Assembly (NCBI GenBank): GCA_013399895.1
Contig: VXBA01001856.1
Coordinates: 1,150,204 to 1,214,203, forward strand
DNA: 64,000 bases
DNA from: Serilophus lunatus
Lineage: Eukaryota > Chordata > Aves > Passeriformes > Eurylaimidae
Direction: 5' to 3'
The notes beneath the pieces were generated by a model. It worked only from the letters and a program-made list of their open reading frames with translations, searched no databases and was not told where the DNA came from. Shown here piece after piece: positions 53,701 to 64,000 of this stretch. Made by a program: the position numbers and the translations under genes. Positions within the stretch are counted from its first letter, which is position 1; each line of letters begins with the position of its first letter.

Positions 53701-55707
53701 GCAGACAATTGTCTCTTGCATGGACACTTAAGTCCCATTTGTGTTCCAGTGCCTCCCTGCACAATTTTTTGAATTAATTCTAATGATTAACCGAAGTTGG
53801 TAGTGAAATATCAATGCTGTCAAACAGATCTATTGCTCTTTCCTGAAGCTCGACTGGGAAATATGTTTTCCAGCTGTTTCAGTGTAGATAGCTCTTAAAA
53901 CCAAGTTCCTCTAACCAGCTGGCTCATCAGTCAAACACACCCATTCTGCTCCAAAGAGCAGCCCTGAATCTCAGAGGTGTTAAAGGTGGCTGAAAGAAGG
54001 CAGGTGGAAAAAAAAGCTAATCCAAACCCTTAATTCCAACCCTTCTCTTCTCCAATGCAAGCTGAGTATCTGTAATTTGTTAGTGGTATAAGACTATTTG
54101 AAAGCTCAAACCTGGGATCTTCCTAAGACTATTTAATGATACTTCTTTTTTTTTCAATTTATGAGCAGAAACACTTTAGCAATGCAGGTGAAATGAATAA
54201 AATATTTTAAAATGGAAGAAAAAAGCATAACCATGCACAGTGATACAAAATGCCCTGACAAAAAGAATATTCCAGAAATAAGTTTAATAATACAATTATT
54301 TTTATAATGTCGTTTACCTAAAGAAAGACCAATAAAATTATGGCCCTCATGAGAGCAGCAAGTCTACCCTTCAGTTTTAAAACACAAGGAACTAAGGAGT
54401 TGGCTCAGAAACACAGAGCACAAATCAACATGGAGGAAAACCCATACAATTTAAAATTTTTAATCTGTGCTCCCTCTCCCAACTTATGTTCCATAAAAAC
54501 ATGGATTCATACTGAAAATAGAAAAATGAATACAGAAAAAGGATGGTGTTAAAGAGGAACATTCCCATAAATTAGCACACTGACAAACCTATGTAGATAA
54601 GATGAAGTAAAATGACAGTGTGGTGGAGGCTGTAGTGCACTCCCCTGTACCATTAGACAGCCTCCACTGTAAATTGCCATGTGGTGTCAAAAACTGCCAT
54701 TGCTTCTGGGTTACACTAGCATAAGCTTTTTTTAATCACAAATAATCTTCCACTGGGAAACTTCCAATCTATACAATTATTTTTCTTTTTTATTAGCGGA
54801 ATATTGACCTATAAATTGAGCAAATTAAATTAGAATGGCATTTTTTGCTGCAAAGCCACATTACAGCAACTCATTCCAGGCAGCTCTCCAGGGCATTCCC
54901 AATTCTCCATCCTTCCTGGAAGGCAAGACAAGATACTGCCTGTGTGGGAAGGAGTGGGTGCTTGGCTTTGCTGCTCCCCTGATATCAGAATAGCTATCCT
55001 ATACACAGAGCTTGTCAATCAGTGAACAATTATAGAAAGAAAGTGAAATGTCACGTTCTTGCAAGAACCTGGGGACAAGTGAGCTTACCTAGGTAACTGG
55101 CATAAGCACAGCTACTGACCTGTAAAGTCAACAAGGTCAGAAAAAACATGAACCCCTTTGCCTACAGGCAGACTTTCAGTAATGTCATGCGTCCCCTTGA
55201 CATTTCCAGTCACGACCCCACGGTTAACACTGAGGTAAGAAGGTTACACAAGTGGGTGATTTATTCTCAGATAACCTTGACCTTCTCGTTCAGAGCAAAT
55301 GAAGACTCCATCATGCAATACAGTGCCAGTTTTGGATGGGACACAGGAAGGACACTAGCCAAATACATTTATTCCTTTACAAAGAATTTTAAGACATTAT
55401 TTTTAATAACCATAAATTTTTAAATGGGGTTCCTCAGCACCTGGAATGTGAATGGAAGGTATGGAAGCAGCTGAGGTAACAAGAGTTGCCAAGTAATCTG
55501 TCTTGGATAGGATTCAAGGCACCTAAAATTGGTCTCACTGATTTTACATTCTTGGCAGGAGAAACTTGATTAAGAAAACCATTTTTCACTAGCTACTGCT
55601 TTTAATAAATAGCCTACTCCTTGTAGCCTACAGAAACTGGTATAGTGACTAAGAGTGGGTGAAGCAGAAGAGAGCAGATGACTTGCTAGGGAGTTATTAT
55701 TAGATAC

Positions 55708-56079
55708 CTGATGTCAGAGCAATGACGGTCACTTCTGTGAAAACACTGCTCCCAAACGTGACAAGGTTCATCTCTCGGAGGGGAGATATCAGCAGACCCC
55801 CCACTGCTGCTCCCTGGGCAATATTCATCCACTCCTCCCCTTCTAAAACAATATTCAAATACTACATGACACTGCGCTCCTCTAGAGTAGTTACAAAACC
55901 ATTAAGGTAGGATGGTCTGCCCACAAACATTGTGACCATCTCCCCTGACATGGCCACAGGTGATTCAAACTCCTGTAGCAGGGCAGCCTGGATATATCCT
56001 ACTGCTTGCAAAAAAACTTCATTTTTGACAAGGGAGTGGATGCATCTTCTCACATCTTGATACAATCTGCTGACACTTG
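55708..56079 (-). pseudogene. Exon-like segment with one in-frame stop
   Basis: Read on the minus strand, a run of 13 T and TTTCCTTTCTAATTTAG form a strong acceptor. Then come 372 bases in a single frame interrupted only by TAG at 55862-55864, ending at ATCAG|GTATCT. Intron phase would be 1 at both ends. Before the stop the frame contains HSLVKNEVFLQAVGYIQAAL and GEMVTMFVGRPSYLNGFVTT; after it EGEEWMNIAQGAAVGGLLIS and REMNLVTFGSSVFTEVTVIA. Both halves look protein-like, with many G-initial codons, but I do not recognise the family. Without splicing, the frame ends two codons further at TAATAA. It may be a decayed exon, an exon damaged in this individual, a sequencing error, or chance. Confidence 0.3.
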
Positions 56080-57469
56080 CTAAATTAGAAAGGAAAAAAA
56101 AAAAAAGGCACCTGACTAGAGAGAGGAAGATAATTTCTGTACTTTCTGTTCTAAGGGAAGCTTTATCTTCTCAGACATTTGAAAAGCTTACTGGAAATCC
56201 AAGAGCAGCAGGATGGTTAGCTTTTTAGAAAACCATTATGTTGATAGAGAACATCTGAATTTTGGAACAGCACATGAAGCCTAAATTCAGGTAGCCTACT
56301 AGAAATTAGACACTTCCTGGAAATGGAACCCAGATGGACACAGAGCATGGATAAAGTAAATCTTGGCAACCTCTACCTACTGAGGCTTTACTTTCCCTGA
56401 TACATTAAGAGAACTGAAGACAATAATACCCCAGGTTTTAGACAAATGGCTGTGTCCCAAGCACCACCCTGGTCTGAGCACTCAGCCACACATCAGGCAC
56501 AGCCTGTGCTGCCCTCATCCCCCAGAGCTGCTGGGCTGCACAACTGCCAACAGCTCCTCTCTTCCTGTTGCTTCTCCAGCTTCCCCCTCCATTCCCTTCC
56601 TCCCCAAGTCATGAACAGAGTCCGTCTGTCAGCACAAACTGAATTAAGCAGTCAGTTTTATTTCTCATCTTCCCCACACAATCACACATTTGTCTTCAGC
56701 TGGAGACATGGGGTGAAGTTAAAGTCAGGCGACTGATCTCCACGGTCAAGTAATCAAGACAATTTTAGCTCATAAACCAATGTTCAGCTTTACTCTGTCC
56801 AGCTCAAAAAAAATTTTAAGCTTTTGCATCAGACAGAAAGCCAGGGATGACAGTGTCCTTATTTCTGAACTGGAAAGTCCCAGAAAGTCACTCCCACCCA
56901 AGTAGCTGGGCTGGTTGTGGCAATACAGGGATGTTAGCAGCCGACCAGCATGTCATCTCCATCAGGTAGATTTTTAACTGTCCCCTGGCACTTTCAGCTG
57001 AGTTAGGTTCCTGGCTTCCTTTAACAAGTTATCCAGTACTTACAATAGCTTAAATTCTACTAATCTGCCAGAGTCATTTTGGGCAAGTAGCAAAAACAGT
57101 GAATCATCCCACATTATCCCATAGAGACTTCATAAATAAATCCTCCTATCCGAGGAGAACTTGCTGAAGGCTTTTTATATGAAGGAAACTATTTTGGTCC
57201 TGTAAATAAGTAACAGTGATTCAGTCCAATAAATGAACCATTTGCTTTTTCATGCTGATCTTATACTAGAGAATGATAGGGCTGGTATACTGCTGCACAC
57301 CTCCAGATTTCATTCATTCCCCTCCAGCAAACCTACCAAAAGAGAGAGAAAAACTGATACATGTTTTCAATCCATTCCTATGTGTCCTCATTTTTATGTT
57401 AAAATCTTCCCAAAGCAGAGGTGACTCAGCAGTCATTACCTCAGACATCAACATAAAATTAGAGAGGTT
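56080..57469. other. Non-coding DNA, no gene seen
   Basis: Unique sequence, beginning with the A run (56094-56106) that forms the pyrimidine tract of the adjacent minus-strand candidate exon. The short serine/proline-rich plus-strand frame at 56446-56736 reflects a C-rich patch and has no recognised domain. Confidence 0.55.
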
Positions 57470-57720
57470 ATAACAATTATGTCAATTAAATTAGCGAGAC
57501 ATCTTTAGCAATTCTGATTATAACCAGATATTAAATTTCAGACTAATTTGAATTGCAATCATAGCCCATATTTACATTTTAGATGAATGCCAGATAGAAA
57601 TGTCAATTAATTTGTATATATTGTTTCAAAGACCAATTATGATCATCAGGCACAGTGCTAGACAGTAGCTGTACGAGTGGCAAACAATCTGATTTCTTTT
57701 CAAAGAATGGGTTTGCCAAT
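57470..57720. promoter_or_regulatory. AT-rich patch with repeated homeodomain words
   Basis: The word ATGTCAATTAA occurs twice, at 57479-57489 and 57600-57610. CAATTAT also occurs at 57474-57480 and 57634-57640, and CTAATTTG, GAATTGCAATC and TCTGATTATAA lie between. An inverted GGCAAAC / GTTTGCC pair follows (57679-57685 and 57711-57717). This density of TAAT-type words is typical of conserved developmental enhancers, but AT-rich DNA gives many such matches by chance. Interpretation is inference. Confidence 0.3.
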
Positions 57721-57899
57721 TTCCCTCTGCCTCATGTATTTTGAGATTTGTTTGCTTATGATTTTGAAGATGGAAAAAAAATATACCTATTTCAATAAAA
57801 AGGCCTTGATTTTCTTAAAAATGCTAAATAAGCTCTCAAATCCAATAAGCCTATAATGTGCACTGCTGATGGCATATTAACTCTAATTATTAGTCTTTG

Positions 57900-58137
57900 T
57901 TAGCAAAGTAAGCTGTATGAGTTTTGCTGAAGTATAAAAGTCGTTAAACAATGAGCATCTGTCACCAAACGGTGCAATACATCATGCTCAAAATCTCCCA
58001 TCCATTCAGCCAACGGTGAAGATCCTCTCCCTCTGTCTATGACAGGATTTCTGAGCAATGAATGGAGCTTTCTCTTCAGCATAATCCTTTCCCAATTTAG
58101 TGTCAGGATTTTATTATGCAATTCTTCCATTCTGGAA
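57900..58137 (-). other. Candidate terminal exon, minus strand
   Basis: On the minus strand the acceptor-like CTTGAAATTGTTTCAG is followed by one base and then 78 open codons ending at TAA (57900-57902). The frame contains EELHNKILTLNWERIMLKRK, a charged helix-like start, and SSPLAEWMGDFEHDVLHRLV. It carries only two cysteines and has a mixed, globular-looking composition. No family recognised. If it is a final coding exon, the exon-like segment at 55708-56079 must belong to another transcript or to the 3' part of an alternative one, since no good donor lies before the TAA. An open stretch of this length alone is not significant in this window. Confidence 0.22.
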
Positions 58138-61100
58138 CTGAAACAATTTCAAGTCACTCTTGACAAAAATAAAACATTAATAACTCTGTCTCCTTGACAT
58201 GCAGGTTTTGTAAACATTGAATTGCTTTTCTTTCCAGAAGACAATACCAAACACTTTCTCTTTGCCATCTAATGTCCTTATATACTTACAGCAGTAAAGA
58301 GTATCTATAAAATTGCAGCTGACATACAATGCCACGTTGGAAGATCTGACACTTACTTGGAGCTTGTGGAGAACTAAACAGTCTGTCAAGCCATTTAGCA
58401 GCAAATTGGATATCTTATTGTTCTAAATAGGATTGAAACAGGACCTGTATTGTTGTACAGAATTAGGAGTGACAATGCAGATTATTCAATTTCAAAGGAA
58501 GAGAAAGAAATAACTGGACCTGAAACATAAAAACGGGGTTACAGTCTCTCACCTAAAAACCCTGCAGAAGCAGAGAGGATTTTTTTCCCTTATAAATACA
58601 TCTCTTTGTATATACAGGCAGATTTTCTTCACACATACACAAGTGAGGACAAAACTATGTCTGTGATATTTTTGTAAGAAATTCACTGTTCGAGAATAAT
58701 TGCATGTAAATATTCTCTCTCTGGTCATAATTTGCTGACACAAAAGCTCACTCCTACAAATCCAGAATATGTCTCTGATCTTTCCAGTGTGCACAAAGCC
58801 TCAGTCAGTAGTTGGGAAAACCAAGGATTTAAACACAGGGCCACAGTTCTGCTCCAAATTGGGAGGATGGGGAACAACCAACCTTCCACAAACACACCCC
58901 AAACCAGCACCATCAGCAACACCATGGAAGTTTCCAAAGTTTCCATACATGAAATGACTCTAAGTAAAACAAAAAACCCACCCTAAAATACCACTAGTTC
59001 TAAACTTGACAACTTCGTCCCTATTTCTGTCCCTAGCAATACACAGACAGACTGCTCAGAGTGCAATGTCACCATGCAGGGAGAAGTCCTCACTAACTGG
59101 TGAAGCAGGTGAGCAGAGCTAAGAAAAGCACTGTGCAGACCTTCCTCTCATGGTTACTTACATAAGTTCAATTGAATAGTTTGAAGTGCATAATTACACA
59201 TGAACTGTAATTTTGGTAGTGAAAATACTCGTTTGTTATGTGCTGTTTTAAAGGAAAAGAAAATTATTTTGACAACAGGATTTAAGAGTTGTATTTTTAG
59301 AATTCACACGCGGTACAGCATCTTAGACAAAGAAAGAAAGCAGCAAAGTATTTCCAAGCTGAAATATCAGTGTATTTGTACTCCATAATCCTGACTCATT
59401 AAAATCTCAAATTGCTCAACTTCAATCTTCCACACAGTTAAACAATGCTTTTTTTTACTTTATGCATTTTCTTATCTGCAATAAAAATGCTTCATTCCAT
59501 GTTCTTCCTGTATGAGCCCTAAATAACTTTTTCATTAAATGCAATTTTCTGCTATCACAATTTACACTGCAGGATCCTTCCGCTCAGCCTCCTTTTTTTT
59601 TAATAGATCTGGAATATCAGATCAGACCAGTCAGCTATTTGGTTCAAGATCCTATCCCTGACAACAGGGACTTACAAATGTTGTAGTGAAGTTTCAGGAA
59701 ACCACTACAAAATAATCTGCTCTTGGGAAATTTCTCCATATTACTCATTTATTTTCAACTAGTCTCAGCTCCTGAACATCAAGGTTTATATCCATAACAT
59801 CCACCACTTACTTTACTTGCTGTAATTGAAGACTCTTTTTGCTTACTTCACATGAGTGTTACTATGTTCAGTACAGAGGTTTTCTTGGAGTAACTTCACA
59901 AAACTCATAGGTTAGTTCTATATTATGTGTAGGGTTTGCTTCTTTTCTGTTGAATTAATGCACATCTTGGTGATTCCTATGTGATTCTCCCTGTGATCAC
60001 AACTGTCACCTCTGTGAGAGTGTTTCTCAGGACTTGGGTGCTCTGACAGATCTAAGGGATGTCTTTGAACAAAGGTCTGGCAGGATTCGAGACTGTATGC
60101 AAGCAGATGGCACATTTGCCACTAGGCTTAACCAAGGCAGAACTATGTATTGCTAATGAAGTCTTGTCACAGATGAACTGCAAAACTGCCCATCAGCCCT
60201 TGGCTGGATTAGCTGACCTGCCCACATTTTTCAAATGCACAGAATACAACTTCTGCTTGTAAAATTTCAAACACAATAGTCAGAAATTCAATGAGTCCTA
60301 GCTCTTGGCCCTTTCCAAAATCATTTTAAACATTTAACTGCCCAACCATGTATAAAATGGCCTTGAGGCTGCAAAACAATTGATGACACGTAAGTCAATA
60401 TGAGTGAACAGTAATGAATGTGATCCTTTAATGGCATGGGGCTTTCTGAATAAGATACACCACTCTTTATACCAGGTGGAAAAAATACTTCTATTTTGGA
60501 AGTGTCTAAAACACATTTCCTCACTTGGACCATCTATAAACAGTACACAGAAAAAGTTTTCACAGACAAACTGTGAAAATCATACACTGGAGCTTTTTCA
60601 CATTAAAAAAAAAGAAAGTAATTGAAAAAATTCCTAGAGACTGTTACTCTAGTGTTCCTGCTTGTGAACAAAGCCTTTAAAAGCAAGTAAAAACAAATTA
60701 GGATAATACCAAAAACTATAGCACTGTAATTTACAAACTATTAAAAATGTCAACCCATGATCCATGCTGTGGCCTTGGATATGAAAGATAAAATGAAAGG
60801 CCTTCACTTAAGGGAAGAATCCAGTGTTTAAGTGGATTTCACCTCAGCACTGAAGGCACAAAAATGAATGTAATTAACCAGATCTCGTTAGCAAGGTCCA
60901 CTCTAATTTATAGTCTTGCTTTCCATTTTTCTCCAAATCCATTGAAGATAAAGATCAAAAAAAGGAGGTCAAAGTCAAAGATTTCCATCTTATTGCCACG
61001 ACCAGTTTTTCAGTAAAATTAAAATGGGACAGAAGTGCCATAGTTGATGACAGCCATTGCAAGGCATTCCAAGACTCCAGTGGCTCAGTCTAAAGCCGTA

Positions 61101-64000
61101 TTCTAACCCCAGCTCCTCCATGAATAGAATATAACCTGCCATCAGTTCATTTTGCAACATAAAACAGAATATGATTCCTCTTCAATAAAATGCCTGAATC
61201 TTTTCATTTCAGCTTTCACTTGTAACGTAACTGGGGGAAAAAATTCTGAAGTGCTTTAAAATTCAACATTTTTATTCATGTTTTGATGGCAAAGCTCTGA
61301 AGGACATTATGTGCTGGGTTTTACAAAATTGCTTCAACAGATACTACTTCCTCACACAATGACCAGGACTAAGAACAACACCTTGGGCATTGCATGGGAA
61401 AGGAACAAGCACCAATGCACTAGATGTTAAGTACTTCACAACAGGCCAGCTGACTTCTTACTAGGCACTCCAATTATTCAGTACAAAGAGGCAATGCCTC
61501 TGCAGTTTCTGCACTACTATTTATCCTTTCTCACCTCATTACTGCTCTCCAGCTAAATACTTCAAGGTTTTGCAAGTCTACATCCAACTTATTTTGCTAT
61601 TTCCAAAGGCAATGTCTCGATAGGATACCTGATACAGCGGGTGAGCAAGCAGCTGCTGCTTGGGAAAGCCTGGGATGCAGCTAGAATATTTGCATCAGCC
61701 ATGAGTTCACATTTGAATTTTCCCTCCATTCTAGCTGTTCTGCTAAAAAAAGGCCAATACCACAATCACAAGCTCAGAGACTTTTAATCAGGGAAGAAAT
61801 AAAAGCCTAGTTCGTTCACTTGACTAAACTCAATAGGATTCTCCCTTTACATGCCTGATGGTGACACCTAGAATGAAATTTTTTCTTAATGTTGTTCAAA
61901 TCCACAGAAAACTGAAACAGATCTCTAGAAATCATCCAAGACTGGTTCCGAACACCACTATTTTTCATTAGAAATACACGTTGAAAAGAGACTTTTGCTG
62001 GTCGGCTCTTGCTCTTTGCATTACTTGATTCTATCCATTACTTCTGCAGCACAAAAAGGTACAGAGAGAAATACTGCACTCTTTATAATATTGATGGTAA
62101 TGTCAATAATCATTAACCAAGGAGAGATTTGACGTGCAGAAGTCTGTATTTTCAAGTTTAAATGTTCCAGTTTTTATTTGGAGTGATTGCAGGCTTGATC
62201 CTTATACAATTATTTGCTCTGTTAGGCACAAATTTTCTCAGGCATTACAGTCAGCACTCCACTTGAAATAAACAGCAAGCTGTCTAAGAATGGAACAAAG
62301 AAGTTCCCTCTTAAAGCAGGTGGTATCAGCACACTCAAAACATGTTCAATGTTTCCAGTGACCCTGCCGGTGTCACTGTCCAGACTCAATCTTCTTTCAA
62401 GCAAGGAAGTGCTACCAGGATATTTTATATCTTTCAATCCTTGCTAAAGGCTTGTCATCCCCTTGACCTCTGGCCACTCTTTTCTTACCTCTGGCCAGTT
62501 CAATCACACACCAGACAGCTTCTTTCAGTACACTGAGCTTGGTTTGTGCCTTTCCTTTCTCCAAAGCACAAGCATCTAACTTTCTTCCCCAGAGTCAAAC
62601 CTTTTCATGCTTCCCTGATACACTCCACTCTTCACTGCAGTTTTTACCCATTTTTCAGTTAGTCTTTCCTGTGTAACCATGCAGATTATCCAGTGGACCC
62701 TACCTTGTGCTCCCCATGTGGACAAGTGACATAGCTCCAGGATCTGAACTGATCTGTCATTCAGATGTCAGACACAGCCAGTCAGCCTGTGCTGAGAAAG
62801 AACACCCATGACCCCAAAAGTGGCTCTGCTGGGACAGCCATACGTGGAAGGAGACCTCACCCTTTGGCGGTGTCACTGAGTCACAGTCCCTTCACTGTGA
62901 CCTGTCCCAGCATGAAATGGCACAGCCCCATGACCTGGAGTCTCTCACACCAGCCTGCTGCACCCTGAGCATCCAGCTCCTGCATTTGGACTGACTTGCA
63001 GGAGGAAGCATCACTTGCTCCCTTCCTCTTTTCTTTGTGGATCTGTGTTCAAAAACGTGACAGGCCAGAGCCAGACATGCTATTGAACAGCCCTGAATTC
63101 AATCCATGGGTTGTAAAAGAAAGCCTTTATACCATTATGCAGGAAAACAAAAGAAAAAAACACTTGGAAGTATTCCTTCCCTTTCCTTGGACAGAGGAAA
63201 GTAACTTGTTTTGTCCCCAGACTCCATTCAGTTCTGTCAGATAGGCACTTTCTGAAAAAAACAGCCACCCCATACCACACACAAACTACTGACAGAATAG
63301 GCTGTATTTAAGAATGAAAAAAAAACAAAGACAAAACATACTACTGTTTTTGAGTGGGGTTTGAAATCACAGTCAGGCATTTCAACTAGCAGTCTCAGGT
63401 TTAAACCTGGAGATTCAAACAGAAGTACAGGCCTAACATTGGAGAGACACTTGTGCAGCTGGTCATTGGAAGAATGCAAAAAAAAAGAAAACACTCAAAC
63501 CCAAAATCTGCTTCTCTAAAAACAAATGCTTTATTATTTCTTTGCAAATTAACCTCCGTGGAGGTTCTGGTGAGCAAGTTAAGCAGCATACCCCCCTGCA
63601 TCTGCCAGCTCCAGTCAAATTAACACAGAGCCCCATGACAGTGACTAAGAGCAATCATGGAAACTGGCCTGAATACAGAAGCACTCACAGATTTTGAAGA
63701 AATGGATAATGGGTAATTTGTAGGAGTTAGTTGTCAAATTATATATTAAATTTTTTTGCATGCTAGCTAATAATAGGCTTAAGCCTCTAACTTGCACTTG
63801 GAATAATGATTAAAGTAGCAAGCACTGGAAGCTTCCATCTGAAGGACTCTCTCAGTAGAACTTCTCCCATAGTTGCAGCAAATCCTAATCTTAGGAGTAG
63901 ATAATATGAATCACTGCTTTTTAAAGCAAGGAGGATAATGCAGATTAGCAGCAATTTTTTTATTTTTTTTTAAAGACCTAGAACTTTTCATGAAATAAGA
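58138..64000. other. Non-coding AT-rich DNA, no gene seen
   Basis: Unique sequence with A and T runs near 59451, 59593, 60605, 63318, 63479 and 63955-63972. Open frames are short on both strands and lack recognised domains. A GC-richer patch lies at about 62760-63000 with a small plus-strand frame. No transposon, RNA gene or promoter recognised. Confidence 0.55.

Larger units (their letters stand above)
49258..55707. other. Non-coding DNA, no gene seen
   Basis: Unique AT-rich DNA with several small local duplications: a 25-base tandem pair at 50708-50755, and three TTTACAGGA-like words near 52090-52130. Overlapping open frames on opposite strands at 52390-52648 lie in a mildly GC-richer patch and have no recognised domain. 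An inverted pair of homeodomain-type words is at 50170-50196. Confidence 0.55.

Overview
The window is nuclear DNA from a vertebrate, almost certainly a bird. The evidence is a recognisable 3' end of a CR1 LINE with its characteristic tail (42341-42721), a second CR1 tail fused to a long AGAAT microsatellite (49086-49257), and a 533-bp LTR of a family I recognise as common in bird genomes (23377-23909). CR1 also occurs in reptiles, so the LTR and the low repeat load are what favour a bird. I cannot name the species.

The sequence is AT-rich, CpG-poor and almost entirely non-coding by eye. The longest open frames (164, 143, 135 and 135 codons) are about what chance gives in 64 kb of six-frame translation, and none carries a protein I recognise. 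There is no operon-like layout, tRNA, rRNA or CRISPR array that I can support. The window reads as a long intron or intergenic stretch.

Layout: 1-10.7 kb is unique AT-rich DNA with one enhancer-like patch near 4.0 kb and a polypyrimidine tract at 6.3 kb. At 10.74-11.18 kb there is a GC-richer block of unknown origin. From 11.3 to 23.4 kb the DNA is unique, with a short TTTG repeat. The solo LTR lies at 23.4-23.9 kb on the minus strand. A run of A9-G10-A-G6 follows at 25.75 kb and a CpG cluster with a CACGTG palindrome at 27.0-27.24 kb. From 27 to 42 kb the DNA is mostly unique, with a few exon-like minus-strand segments (32.2, 35.3, 35.7 kb). The CR1 copy is at 42.3-42.7 kb, and the microsatellite with its CR1 tail at 49.1-49.3 kb. 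From 55.7 to 58.1 kb are the two longest exon-like minus-strand segments, flanking an AT-rich patch with repeated homeodomain-type words. The rest to 64 kb is unique.

If a protein-coding gene crosses the window, the best guess is a minus-strand gene with short exons and long introns. That rests only on splice-like signals, open frames and matching intron phases. One of the better segments carries an in-frame stop. I found no convincing undescribed system; the items most worth checking are the exon-like segments, the CpG cluster and the homeodomain-word patch.
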